A stretch of 64,000 bases of DNA from Plantago ovata. Taxonomy: Eukaryota; Streptophyta; Magnoliopsida; Lamiales; Plantaginaceae. A program made the translations under genes and the position numbers. The notes beneath the pieces are model-generated. The model saw nothing but the letters and a program-made list of their open reading frames with translations, had not been told where the DNA came from and did no database searches. The stretch lies in contig CM051455.1 of NCBI GenBank assembly GCA_028274465.1, forward strand, positions 126,205,462-126,269,461. Direction: 5' to 3'. Below are positions 22,172 to 34,316 of this stretch, in pieces (the first letter of the stretch is position 1; each line of letters starts with the position of its first letter).

Positions 22172-23105
22172 ATGAGTCAATTTAATGTCTTTCCTATTTC
22201 AACTGAACCACCCCACCAATCAAACGGTGATGTTCAAGTCATGAACCAGCCACAACTTCATCAGCCCACTGGAATTCCCCGTGACTTTGATCTGAACCTA
22301 CCTCCACCAGAAGATCAATGACAGTTTGGTTGTTATCGGTGGTAAAGTTGTGTTTAGGCATAGCGGCACTTTTGTCGCACCCTTTTAAGGGGAAAAAAGA
22401 TGTTATGTCTATTTTAAATAAATTTTCAATATGAGACATATCCAATATTTTTACCTAGTATTAAATATTATCAATTGAGGTATTCTATATCCATGTTGAT
22501 GTGTTTTATTAATTGTCTTTTTTTTTAATGAATAAATGTATCAATATTCAATGATATACAAAAGAAAGTTTAAATTGAATCTCACATATATCGAAATACT
22601 AATTTTTCCCTTGTATACGGTATTCAAACATACCCAAATATTGGGTGTTGTTGGACCTCTAATACAACAAGATCAAACACCGAGGGGGTAAATAGTCCGT
22701 TAATGTTTTTGTAAACTTTTGCTCTCTAACATAATATCTCATATATCGTGCTAAAGTATCTCATACTTCAATTCAGAGTGCGAAATACTTGTAATTAAGT
22801 GCTCTTAAACTTATCAGGAACGTATATATAACAATAATAACCATTACTAAAAAATGGCCTAATTGCACCCTTTTAGTTAGTGACACATTAACAATTTTGT
22901 GTCTACACATACGCATCCCTTTCAAAGCCTCATACTAACATATTCGATAACCATATAAACAAATCCTACATCCTACCATCAACACATACTGATTAGCTAT
23001 TCATGACGAATAAAGCATAAACAATACTCATAATCATAATAGAAATAGCAGGAAATATCATAAACATAATCAAAGATCAGATTAAAGGAGTTGATACAAC
23101 CAACC

Positions 23106-24677
23106 TGTTAGGAAACTTGTAATTTTGATGAGCAATTAACCATGCTAAATTAAGGAAAGTCCAGTAACTAGTACTCTTAAGGTCCATAGGAATTTAGAAT
23201 TTTAAGGACATTGTAAAAGAGGAACGTTTGCTGAAAACATAGAATAGGTTCTAGATAGGTTGGTTTTAAAGCTTATGATGTATCTTGTTTTCTGAAAAAA
23301 AATACAAATTATTGAAGCATTTGCTGATGAAGTACTTTGTTTTTACAAGCAAACTATTGAAGCATTTAGAAGACTGGTATCTTGAAGATTTCGAAGACTG
23401 AAGACTAGAAGATTTCTGAAGACTGGTATCTACAAAGGCACATGTTGCTCAGAAAGTGGAAACTTCAGCAACAGCATTGCATAAGTGAAAATCTGAACAA
23501 CAGAGTAGGTTATGTTTGCTGAAACTGAGACTGACCACTTGTTAATGAACATTTGTGACCTCTTGCTGAAAGTACTTATATTTGCGCTCCAATGTTACTG
23601 TTTGAATTCTATTCAAAAGAACATTAAATGCAAAGCATGCACGGGAAGAACATGAAGACTAGAAGACAAACAAGGACGCTGCTGAAAGTACAAAAGCAAG
23701 ATAGTGACATCTTAAGGAACAAAAGCCCTAGGATTTGAAATTCAAACGGCTCCTTATTTTCACTATAAATAGAGGTCATCCGGCAAAGAGTTGAAGTGTG
23801 TCAACAGCGTGATCATACTCTCACTTGTGCTTAAACTCATATACCCTTCAATACTCTTACTGCCATTGATCCATTCCAAGACTTAAAGCTTGAAAAAGCT
23901 ACTTGTGAAGAAGTAGAACTTACACGACTAAGAAATTAGTTAAGTGTTCTTTCTTTCTTTCGAACAAGAACAAGTCTTGACACCAGAAACAATCAAACTT
24001 GTTTACTGCAAAGTATTCAAAGTTGTGTTTCTTAGATTACTTGTTGTAACTGAATAAGTTATAATTAAGTTATCTCATCCCGAACCTCTCTAACTGAAAA
24101 TACACCCTTTCAGGCGTGATATTCAGGGGGAACTTAATCGAGCATAGTTTTGCTGATTAAAAGTACCAAGTTTGGTGGAGAACAAGGTTGCGTTCTCTAG
24201 ATTAGGTTGGAGACGAAGCAAGTGTGCTTAGTTTCTGTTTGAATCGCTCTAGATAGGTGTTGTAAGGAACCTCAATCTTATCTTAGTGGATTCAGTCCTA
24301 GAAAGGACAATGTGGATTAGTTGAGAGATTACGCCACTCTCAGATACCACTATAAAAGTGTTTGTGTGATTTACTTACTGTATTTGGTTTTCAGCAAATC
24401 ATATCTATCTGTACACTGTCACTCACATCACTTGCTGAAACCTTCTTTTACTGAAAAAGTACTTATTGTATCAAAGACTTCCGCTCTCTGATTTTAAGTA
24501 TCAGCAAACCTAGTTACTACAAAGTAACTTGTGCTTGTTGAGAAAGTTAAGTATCAACAAACTCATTACTGAAAAGTAATAAGCACTTGCTGAGAAAGTT
24601 TTAAACGACGAAAGTTTGAAAAGACTATTCACCCCCCCCCCCCTCTAGTCTTTTCTTGTTGTTTAAAGGGACCAACA
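23106..24677 (+). mobile_element. Solo LTR of the Sirevirus-like Copia family
   Basis: 1572 bp, TGTTAGGAAAC...GACCAACA, flanked by TSD CAACC (23101-23105, 24678-24682). The empty site GATACAACCAACCAATCTG is intact in other units. Homologous to the 3' LTR at 2778-4350; TATA box at 23764-23771. Formed by recombination between the two LTRs of a full element. Confidence 0.95.
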
Positions 24678-26025
24678 CAACCAATCTGTGACTAATCCGA
24701 TAGAATGCTCAAATCAAACAATCAAGATACATAGAATATTAATAAGAATGGAATCACATCTCCCTTTATGAAAATCCAGTCTCCAAAGGTAGAATACTGA
24801 AAAGGAGGCTCCAAAATGAGTCCTAGAGTTTTTACGGAAGTGAGATTCAATATATAATGGACGCGATATGACATTTTAAGTAAAAGCCCAGAATCTTCGA
24901 TATCGTAACTTGGCGGGGGACCACTCCTCACTGGCGGGGCGCGAATGTGCTCCAGGAAATTTTGTCGATTCTGTTCTACACTAAAATATTATTCCGGGCG
25001 CATCTCTTATTGGATCAGGGTGTGTGACCTATCGTTGGAAAGAACTTTGAGTTGGCTACGCATGGGCATTGGTTTCAGGTCCATCCAACGTTATGTGAAG
25101 GACTGGTGAACAAAATGGATAGACTGCGCAATCTTGCACACTTGAATGACTATGAAATCTTCACCCAAACTCCAAATTCACCACCATCTTCACCTCGTAC
25201 AAGCTATTCTCAACATCTCATTTGTTATTCATTGACACCAAGACACCAAACGACCATATTTTGTACTCCTCGAGCATCAGGGACCTCCAGGCACTCCATG
25301 GAAACGTCAAGTCTTCAAAGAAAGCTCTATTTGCACCAAAATAAGCCTATTTTGCGCTATTTTCTTCCTTTTGCTTCTGGGGACCCTGTGACACAAAACA
25401 TATCAAAGTTAACTAATTCTAACTAAAATATAAAGTAAAAGAACAATAAACGGTCGAAGAAAAGCCTTTATAACGGGTACTAAATTATCGTCATCACCCA
25501 GTCCGAGCTTTGATGGGCCCGACACACCTCTAGGCCACGAGATGGGCCTGATAGAAAAGGCATGTGCCGGACAAGGCATCACAAAGCCAGCCCCGCCTAA
25601 TCCATTGCCATCCACCATTATATTCATAAAATATACACTGTTATTTATTTAAATTGGCCACTCAGTGCTGAGATGCTTGTTTATAAAAAAGTTTACAAGC
25701 ATTATTCATGGGATCATCTTCATAAATAATAAAGTAATACGTTCAATCGGTAAATAAGATAAAAAAATTTAAAAAACCAATTCCATCTATAATATTCATA
25801 AATTTGACCGTGAAAGTAATGTCTCCACGACCTTTTTATATAATTTTGTAAATAGCAAAATCTAGTGTACTTTCTTCTATGTTGCGTAAATTTCATTAAT
25901 TGATAATGGTCAATGATACTATTATTCATTAACGCCAAAATCATTTATCTAAAAAATCGAAAGTATCATTACATACATTTTACCAAAAATAATAAATAAA
26001 ATCTGGCTAAATTGATAACATAGTC

Positions 26026-26033
26026 TATAAATA
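26026..26033 (+). promoter_or_regulatory. TATA box of ERF-like gene, unit 3
   Basis: TATAAATA, 92 bp upstream of the ATG at 26118. Its spacing supports that ATG as the start of a single-exon transcript. Confidence 0.72.
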
Positions 26034-26117
26034 TCTCCCTTCATTCCTCATAGGAAGACACAATAACACAAACTATTTTCTTTTCCCATTTTTCTTGCAT
26101 TGTGTAGAGTTTCTAAT

Positions 26118-26651
26118 ATGGAATGGGGTCAAGGGGTGACAGTTCGTGGAATCGTGATATGGCCTCCGGCAAGGTACTGGACAGATATCTGGAATCCACT
26201 GATTGAGCGTCATGTCTGGCTTGGGAAGTTTTACTCCTCAAGGGACGATGCGATAGCAGCATTGGTTGATGCAATCCCTATGTTCTACGGTGCACATATG
26301 GGAACAAATCTTACTCAAGTCGATCATTCCGTTCTTTTTCTGCCACCACCTCTGGTAGTAAGAGCAGCTCCAGGTCTACCAATCCATGACTTTATCATCT
26401 TTCCCGTGTTATCACCAAATTCTCAACGCATTCTTTTGGTTGAAATAGCAGGGCATAGACCGGGACGGTATATCTTCCATGTAAGCAGTGGCATTGTGGT
26501 GATGAGTCAATTTAATGTCTTTCCTATTTCAACTGAACCACCACACCAATCAAACGGTGATGTTCAAGTCATGAACCAGCCACAACTTCATCAGCACAAT
26601 GGAATTCCCCGTGACTTTGATCTGAACCTACCTCCACCAGAAGATCAATGA
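26118..26651 (+). CDS. ERF-like protein with C-terminal EAR tail, unit 3
   Basis: 177 codons. Residues about 9-66 align without gaps, bar one extra Asp, to the AP2/ERF domain of group VIII repressors such as ERF4. Shared landmarks are RG near the start, a P, RY, I-P, VWLG-F, A--A and F-GA...TN. Most residues that contact the GCC box (the Arg pair and Trp of the first strand, Arg after the Glu/Asp-Ile) are changed: the stretch reads RGIVIWPPARYWTDIW. A Pro-rich FLPPPLVV follows, then a hydrophobic middle. The last ten residues are DLNLPPPEDQ, an EAR motif of the DLNxxP type that recruits TOPLESS-type co-repressors in known family members. Predicted nuclear repressor or competitor; DNA binding is doubtful. 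GCAG or GTAG before the ORF looks like a splice acceptor, so a two-exon gene is the alternative. Confidence 0.7.
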   Translation: MEWGQGVTVRGIVIWPPARYWTDIWNPLIERHVWLGKFYSSRDDAIAALVDAIPMFYGAHMGTNLTQVDHSVLFLPPPLVVRAAPGLPIHDFIIFPVLSPNSQRILLVEIAGHRPGRYIFHVSSGIVVMSQFNVFPISTEPPHQSNGDVQVMNQPQLHQHNGIPRDFDLNLPPPEDQ

Positions 26652-28773
26652 GAGTTTGGTTGTTATCAGGGGTAAAGTTATGTTTAAGCATAGCGGCTCT
26701 TTTCTCGCACCCTTGTAAGGGGAAAAAAGATGTTATTTCTATTTTAAATAAATTTTCAATATGAGACATATCCAATATTTTTACCTAGTATTAAATATTA
26801 TCAGTTGAGGTATTCTATATCCATGTTGATGTGTTTTATTAATTGTCTTTTTTTTTATGAATAATTGTATCAATATTCAATGATATACAAAACAAAGTTT
26901 GAATTGAATCTCACGTATATCAAAACACTAATTTTGCCCTTGTATACGGCACTCAAACATACCCCACCATTGGGTTTTGTTGGACCTCTAATACAACAAG
27001 ATCGAACACCGAGGGGGTGAATAGTCCTTTAATGTTTTTGTAAGCTTTTGCTCTCTAACATAATTTCTCATATATCATGCTAAAATATCTCATACTTAAA
27101 TTTAGAGCGTGAAATACTTGTAATTAAGTGCTCGTAAACTTATCAGGAACGTATATATAACAATAATAACGATTACTATAAAAAATGGCCTAATTGCACC
27201 CTTTTAGTTAGTGACACATTAACAATTTTGTGTCTACACATACGCATCCCTTTCAAAGCCTCATACTTCGATAACCATATCATCAAATCCTACATCCTAC
27301 CATCAACATATACTGATTAGCTACTCATAACGAATAAAGCATAAACAATACTCATAATCATAATAGCAATAGCAGAAAATATAATAAACATAATCAAAGA
27401 TCAGATTAAAGGAGTTGATACAACCAACCAATCTGTGACTAATCGATAGAATGCTCAAATCGGACAATCAAGATACATAGAATATTAATAAGAATGGAGT
27501 CACATCTCTCTTTATGAAAATCAAGTCTCCAAAGGTAGAATACTGAAAAGGAGGCTCCAAAATGAGTCCTAGAGTTTTTACGGAAGTGAAATTCAATATA
27601 TAATGGAGTCGATATGACATTTTAAATAAAAGCCCAGAATCTGCGATATCGTAACTTGGCGGGGGACCACTCCTCACTGGCGGGGTGCGAATGTGCTCGA
27701 GGAAATTTTGTCGATTCTGGTCGTCACTAAAATATTAATTCCGGGCGCATCTCTTATTGGATCAGGGCGTGTGACCTATCGTCGGAAAGCACTTTGAGTT
27801 GGCTACGCATAGGAGTTGGTTTCAGGTCCATCCGACGTTATATGAAGGATAGGTGATCAAAATGGTTAGACTGCGCAATCTTGCACACTTGAATGACTAT
27901 GAGATCTTCACCCAAACTCCAAATTCACCACCATCTTCGCCTCGTACAAGCTATTCTCAACATCTCATTTGTTATTCATTGACACCAAGACACCAATACG
28001 ACCATATTTTGTACTCCTCGCGCCTCGGGGACCTCCAGGCACTCCATGGAAAAGTCAAGTCTTCATAGTAAGCTAGATTTGCACCAAAATAAGCCTATTT
28101 TGCGCTATTTTCTTCCTTTTGCTTATGGGGACCCTGTGACAAAAAAACATCAAAATTAACTATTTCTATCGAAAATATAAAGTAAAAGAAAAATAAACGG
28201 TCGAAAAAAAGTCTTGATAACGGGTTCTAATTTATCGTCATCGCCCAGTCCGAGCTTTGATGGGCCCGGCACACCTCTAGGCCACGAGATGGGCGTGATA
28301 GAAATGGCATGTGCCGGACAAGGCATCACAGAGCCAGCGCCGCCTAATCGATTCCCATCCACCATTATATTCATAAAATATACTCTGTTATTTATTTAAA
28401 TTGGCCACTCAGTGCTGAGATGCTTGTTTACAAAAAGTTTACAAGCATTATTCATGGGATCATCTTCATAAATAATAAAGTAATACATTCAATCGGTAAA
28501 TAAGATAAAAAAAAAATTAAAAAATCAATTCCATCTATAATATTCATAAATTTGACCGTGAAAGTAATGTCTCCACGACCTTTTTATATAATTTTGTAAA
28601 TAGCAAAATCTAGTGTACTTTCTTCTATGTTGCGTAAATTTCATTAATTGATAATGGTCAATGATAATATTATTCATTAACGCCAAATTCATTTATCTAA
28701 AAAATCGAAAGTATCATTACATACATTTTACCAAAAATAATAAATAAAATCTAGCTAAATTGATAACATAGTC

Positions 28774-28781
28774 TATAAATA
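28774..28781 (+). promoter_or_regulatory. TATA box of ERF-like gene, unit 4
   Basis: TATAAATA, 92 bp upstream of the ATG at 28866. Confidence 0.72.
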
Positions 28782-28865
28782 TCTCCCTTTATTCCTCATA
28801 GGAAGACACAATAACACAAACTATTTTCTTTTCCCATTTTTCTTGCATTGTGTAGAGTTTCTAAT

Positions 28866-29399
28866 ATGGAATGGGGTCAAGGGGTGACAGTTCGTGGAAT
28901 CGTGATATGGCCTCCGGCAAGGTACTGGACAGATATCTTGAATCCACTGATAGAGCGTCATGTCTGGCTTGGGAAGTTTTACTCCTCAAGGGACGATGCG
29001 ATAGCAGCATTGGTTGATGCAATCCCTATGTTCTACGGTGCACATATGGGAACAAATCTTACTCAAGTCAATCATTTCGTTCTTTTTCCGCCACCACCTC
29101 TGGTAGTAAGAGCAACTCCAGGTCTACCAATCCATGACTTTATCATCTTTCCCGTGTTATCACCAAATTCTCAACGCATTCTTTTGGTTGAAATAGCGGG
29201 GCATAGACCGGGACGGTATATCTTCCATGTAAGCAGTGGGATTGTGGTGATGACTCAATTTAATGTCTTTCCTATTTCAACTGAACCACCCCACCAATCA
29301 AACAGTGATGTTCAAGTCATGAACCAGCCACAACTTCATCAGCCCACTGGAATTCCCCGTGACTTTGATCTGAACCTACCTCCACCAGAAGATCAATGA
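28866..29399 (+). CDS. ERF-like protein with C-terminal EAR tail, unit 4
   Basis: 177 codons, closest to the unit 3 copy: both have the extra Asp (SSRDDAIAAL) and WLGKF where the others have WLGTF or WLAMF. Differences from unit 3 are mostly amino-acid changes (Trp to Leu before NPL, Ser to Phe before VLF, Ala to Thr after RA, Ser to Thr before QFN), so constraint looks weak or the pair is recent. The EAR tail DLNLPPPEDQ is intact. Element 2 inserted 219 bp downstream of the stop, which could affect its 3' end. Confidence 0.7.
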   Translation: MEWGQGVTVRGIVIWPPARYWTDILNPLIERHVWLGKFYSSRDDAIAALVDAIPMFYGAHMGTNLTQVNHFVLFPPPPLVVRATPGLPIHDFIIFPVLSPNSQRILLVEIAGHRPGRYIFHVSSGIVVMTQFNVFPISTEPPHQSNSDVQVMNQPQLHQPTGIPRDFDLNLPPPEDQ

Positions 29400-29618
29400 G
29401 AGTTTGGTTGTTATCAGGGGTAAAGTTATGTTTAAGCATAGCGGCACTTTTCTCGCACCCTTTTAAGGGGAAAAAAGATGTTATTTCTATTTTAAATAAA
29501 TTTCAATATGAGACATATCCAATATTTTTACCTAGTATTAAATATTATCAGTTGAGGTATTCTATATCCATGTTGATGTGTTTTATTAATTGTCTTTTTT
29601 TTTTATGAATAATTGTAT

Positions 29619-30895
29619 TGATGAATGTGTATTTTACACTTTCATTTGAGTCTTTTTCACCTATTTTAGCTATCCTTTATGTTAATTTAGCTATATTTAA
29701 GTGCATTTTATTAGAATAGTGTCACGTTTCCCTTTAGTTTTCATTTTACAGGTTTTGGTTGAAAAACGAAGATTTCGGGGCAATTATATTGAAGTTGACA
29801 AGAATTGGTGTTCCAGAAGCCTATTTGGAGTATCTGAAGGTTTCCGAATAGGATTTGGAGTCTAGGGGTCGAATCTGGAGGTTAGAAGGCCAAAAGAAAT
29901 CAGAAACCGAGTCCGAAAAGGGGAAGAAATCCAAAAACGCGTCGAAAACGCGGAATTCCGCGAATTTTACTCCCGGGCGAATCGTCCGGTGTGTGGGGCC
30001 CTTCGCCCCACACAAATTCGAAGCCTATATATAGTTGCTCAGTTTTTCTCCGAAATTCATACTTTTCCAGACCTATTCTCTCACCTTTCTCTGTAGTTTT
30101 AGGTAGGAACTTCCCAGAGCCTGTTCTGGGGGTCCGTAGCTTAGGAGATACTTTTTCATAGCAGTTTGGAGCTTGTAAGATCGCGATTCTTCGGAGACTG
30201 ACAACCTTCGGTAACATTGTATCTTACGGTTTATTCTCCTGCCCTATTTTTATATATCTTTCAACATGTTTTCTTCTATGATTTCTGTTGATTGCATGAC
30301 AACTATGAGTAGCTAAACTTACCGTTGGTGGTAGTATGTGAATTCTTAGCGAAGGGTTGATAATCATGCTAATGGCTATATCGCGCATTATATTCTGTGT
30401 TATTGCTTTATATCGTTGATCAGGCGCAGCCTATATCTTCGTATGTTGATTAATTATTATGCACAATTGGACCCTCGTCGACCTATGCATATCTATATCT
30501 TCGTAGTGTTGAATAATTACGGAACACAATTGGACAATAGTGTTGACCTGTCAGTATCTATATCTTCGTAGTGTTTAATGATTGCAACAGGACAATTGAT
30601 TGATCAAAGATCTCCATGCAAAACCGAGGAATTTACGCATGATTATTAACCCGTTATGCTTTGAAGGACCATACTATCACCAATCTCCATTATTTGTTAG
30701 AAAAACCTTTGCTATACCGTCTGTTGTTTTATATTCTTTAATTAGATTTGATAAAGCTAGTTATAGTCCTTAGAGAACGACACTCGAGGTCATTCTACTG
30801 CTACACTACGGTTTTCGTTGTAGTCGTAAATTGCCTTTGGCTAAATAACAAATTTATTTGTTTGTAACTGGGATCGACAATCCTGTGTTTCATCA
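29619..30895 (+). repeat. 5' LTR of Athila-like element 2
   Basis: 1277 bp; TATA box TATATATA at 30026-30033. The GC-rich hairpin cluster before the TATA box is shorter than in the 3' LTR. Confidence 0.92.
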
Positions 30896-30898
30896 AAT

Positions 30899-30916
30899 TG
30901 GCGCCGCTGCCGGGGA
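30899..30916 (+). promoter_or_regulatory. Primer binding site (tRNA-Asp), element 2
   Basis: TGGCGCCGCTGCCGGGGA, three bases after the LTR, one mismatch to the complement of the tRNA-Asp 3' end. Confidence 0.85.
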
Positions 30917-31040
30917 CTATACTCCTTTTTTCTGTTTAATTTGTTTATAGTTTCAGCATTCAATTTCTAATTCTATTAGTTTTAGTTTTCCTTTTTAATC
31001 TCTCTCTGATACTGCTTTCCTAGTCTGTTACAGATAGTGT

Positions 31041-33198
31041 ATGCCACATACACGATCTAGAGGAACACCGCTTGCTGATTCAATTGCTGAGATCGACAGA
31101 GTCTACCACCAGAGAAGGCGACTACTTCAAAGGCGTGCACTAGAGGAAATAGAGGATACCGATTTCTCTGAATCTCTACATAGTCTTTTCAAGGAAACCG
31201 ACGGAATGGCAGAAGCTAGACCACTGAAAGCATGGGTTCAACCCACTAAGGATCGTATGAGGGGACCGGCGATTGTTCTTTCGTCTGCAACTCGAGATCT
31301 AGAAATCAAGAACCACGCACTCCAACAACTTCCGAGGTTCTATGGCTTAGCAAGGTAAGATGTGATGGGGTACTTGCACGATATCGATGATTTCGTCAAC
31401 CAACTCCCACGACCCGGAGCTGAAATAACAACGGATGAGTTACGGATGAAGGTTTTTGCTATGGGACTTGGCGACAGAGCCAAGTCATGGTTGAGTTCTC
31501 TACCAGCAGGCTCGCTGGACACTTGGGAGAAGGTTTTTTCAGCTTTCATGGAAAAATACTTCCCTCACACCCTGACTACCGCGCTCAAGGCGCAAATCAC
31601 TAGATTCAAACAAGACTATGATGAGACCATCTACACCGCGTTTGAGAGGTTCCAAGATCTCACGAACAACTGCCCTCACCATGGTTCTGAACTTTCTGAC
31701 CTAGTCCAACACTTCTACAATGGACTAACCTTCGAGAACCAAAAAGTGGTGGATTTCCAATGCCGAGGCAATATTTGGGAGGAAACCGCAGAAGCCGTCT
31801 GGGCAGTTTTCGAAAGGCTTGCTAAGGGTTCGCAGTTGAAGGACCCAAGGGCGATGGTTAGGAGACGTGGACCTGAAGCTCCACCGACTCAAGAAGCCCC
31901 TATGTATAGGGGGAATGGGGATCAATTCGAGTGCTTTACAAACGAATTGAAGCAAGTCCTCAAGAGCGCCACTGGAACAACTGTTTCAAACGAAGTATGC
32001 CGAATATGCAAGAACTATGGGCATGGGGCTCATATGTGTAGATCGGAGCTTGCGTATGATGATGGCAACTGGGCTCGAGGAGGCGAAGAGGAGGCCTTTG
32101 CTACGGAGTTTGGTACTCAAGAAGCTAGCTACGGACAAGACGGTAGGAATCCTCGAGGTGGATTTTGGAGAAGAGGATTCCGAAATAATCAAGGATATGC
32201 ACCGGCTAACCAAACTTATGGCCCTAACCAAGACCGTAGTAGGCTAAACTATGGTAATGATCACTGCGAAAACCCCGCTCCGAAAGAGCCACCGAAGTCG
32301 AAGTCGGCTCAACTGATGGAGAACTTGCAAAAGATGGTTGATCACACCCAAAGTTTTCTCAAACGTTATGAAGAAGATTCTGAGAAGACTAGGGCAAGAC
32401 TTGATAGGTTGGAAGAGAGCACAAGGCTTGCCCATCAAAAGATGCAAGAATTGATCGACCGAGGAGCAAGTAGGGAACAAGGCAAACTGCCTAGCAACAC
32501 TGAGAAGTCGATGTCCATTACCTTGGTGGGTGATCTACCTGTTGAAATCACCATTAAGAAGGTTGATAAGTGCGAGAGTTGCAAGGGGGAAGGGCCCCCA
32601 CAGGCTAAGGAAGAAAAGAAGGACCTCGGTTCTAACGAGAATGAAGAGGAGCAAGAGGATCCCGAGCCACCCCCTCAAAGTTTCGATGTTAAGGTCGGGA
32701 TTGGGGAACTTGAAAATGTTCGTGCCACACTAGACACGGGATCCTACTCTAATGTGCTCCCTTTGAATGTGTTCGAGAAGTGTAACCTTGAAACTATCTG
32801 TGCATAAGGCTATTGTGCAACTGGCGGATGGATCCTTTGTAAGACCCGAAGGCGTTGTGAAGAATGTATTGGTCAAGATTGGTGAAGCTTCTGTATACAC
32901 CGATTTTGTAGTTATGTCGGCGTCTACACCTGGGACGGGGGATGTCCTTCTCTTGGGGCGAACATTCTTGAATAAGCTACGCTCCGTAATGGATATCTAC
33001 CAAAGGACTTGCACTATTGAAGTGGATGGAAAGCAACATGTGTTGCGAGCCATTTCGGATCCACCTGATCCAACTGATACTTCTCACACTATTGACTACA
33101 GTGGTCTTAATGTCTATGTTCATTCTTATTCACAGGTTCAAGGCATGAGTAGGAGATCCGTGAAGGGGAAGTCTAGTACCCTCAAGAAGAAAAGCTAG
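31041..33198 (+). pseudogene. Gag-protease of element 2, two breaks
   Basis: Starts at ATG 31041. A nonsense codon TAA stands at 31356-31358 where element 1 has GAA. A one-base frameshift near 32785-32795, just after the protease active site, moves the rest to the frame ending at 33198. The gag domain, CCHC knuckle (CRICKNYGHGAHMC) and protease DTGS are all present. Compared with element 1 it has extra N-terminal residues and about 40 extra residues before the protease (KLPSNTEKSMS..., CESCKGEG), so it is not derived from element 1. Confidence 0.85.
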
Positions 33199-33777
33199 GC
33201 ACAGACAGGAGTCGAGTCAAAGACTTTAAACAATGGCGCTATCCGGGAGGCAACCCGGAGTTTTTATCGCTTTCTTTACCGCTTTATTGCATGCATCTAT
33301 ACTTGAACAATTTGCTTTTCATATGTGAATTTGTTCGTCTCTGTGTCGTATGTGCTTATGTTATGTTTGAGTGAGATTTTTCGAGTGATTTTTTGAGAAA
33401 AATGGTTTTCGGGGACTAAAAACCGCATTTTATTTCGAAACGTTCGTCTCCCCACCTCAGGAGGTGGGGGGCGAATCGCCCCACGATCCAAAGCGTGCGC
33501 GCGCGCTCCGGACGCGCGGGGCGATTCGCCCCGCACGAGGGGCGAATCGCCCCACGACCTGCAGAAGAGAAAAAACGGGGATTCTTCCCCATTTCCTCAT
33601 TTCTCTCCATCTTCATCTTCTTAACTCCAAAAACTCCTCCATTTTCAAAATACCTTCAAAACTTCTTCATATTTCCACCAAATTTTGTGTTCTTTAGCTT
33701 CAATCGAAGCCCGTTACGTGCTCTTTCTTTTCATCCGAACAAATATCTTCCTAGTTCATTCAATCTCTGGATTTGAG
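33199..33777 (+). other. Element 2 non-coding: hairpins and ORF2 leader
   Basis: Collinear with 17541-18074. It includes CCGGGAGGCAACCCGG (about 33243-33260) and a cluster of GGGGCGATTCGCCCC-type hairpins at about 33465-33560, broken by a CG-rich GCGCGCGC run. It ends at the probable splice donor TTGAG/GTA (33777/33778). Confidence 0.6.
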
Positions 33778-34316
33778 GTAATCTCACATGAACCCTAATT
33801 TTTCAAATTTGGGGGTTTTTTGATTTATGCTTCAATTAAGCTTGTATGATGTATGGGTTGATGATTTATGAGTTTAGAAACGTTATTCATTATCAATTGC
33901 ATGTTCAATTAGGCTTGGTTTGTTGATTTGAGATTTTTTGCTATTAGATGATATATCTTGTTAGGAAAATGTATCTCTTGCTTTCATTCCACGCTTAAAC
34001 ATGTGTTTGTTGATACGATAATGATGGATGTAATGGTAGAATGCATGATTGATGAAGTTGATGATTTATGTTAGATTTTTGATTATTATGGTATGGATTG
34101 AACCTTGTGATTCAAGGCATTTGTGGTTTAGCAAGAGCATAATGTGATATGTTATTGTAGTAGTTACATTGATATGTTGCGTGATGAAGTAGCTAGACTA
34201 GACATTGGGTTTTTGAGGAGTTGGATTGTTGAAGATATTGCTCATTTGTTCGCTCGTACATTTACATATGCATAGGTCTGTTTTGCATCGTACAAGATAC
34301 TAATTGCTGTTTGTAG
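33778..34316 (+). other. Probable intron before ORF2, element 2
   Basis: 539 bp between donor GAG/GTAATC and acceptor CTGTTTGTAG/G; collinear with the predicted introns of elements 1 and 3. Confidence 0.5.

Larger units (their letters stand above)
10179..22321 (+). pseudogene. ERF-like EAR gene, unit 2, split by two transposons
   Basis: Three collinear pieces: 10179-10483, 14024-14104 and 22177-22321. With one copy of each TSD they add up to exactly 531 bp, the length of the other copies. A nonsense change (TGG to TGA, 10221-10223) ends the frame after 14 codons. The last piece still encodes a DLNLPPP tail. The CACTA element sits after the codons for LSPNAQ and the Athila-like element 84 bp further on. 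The gene is dead; its other differences from the neighbours are few. Confidence 0.88.
8326..22681 (+). repeat. Tandem unit 2 (with two large insertions)
   Basis: Starts at GAGGGGGTAAATAGTCC and continues to the next unit start at 22682. Subtracting the CACTA element (10484-14020) and Athila-like element 1 (14105-22171) with one copy of each TSD leaves about 2.75 kb collinear with unit 1. It lacks the foldback element. Confidence 0.85.
22682..27010 (+). repeat. Tandem unit 3 (with solo LTR)
   Basis: Starts GAGGGGGTAAATAGTCC and ends at the next start GAGGGGGTGAATAG (27011). Without the solo LTR and one TSD it is about 2.75 kb. It carries the upstream blocks, TATA box and an intact ERF-like ORF. 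Confidence 0.87.
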
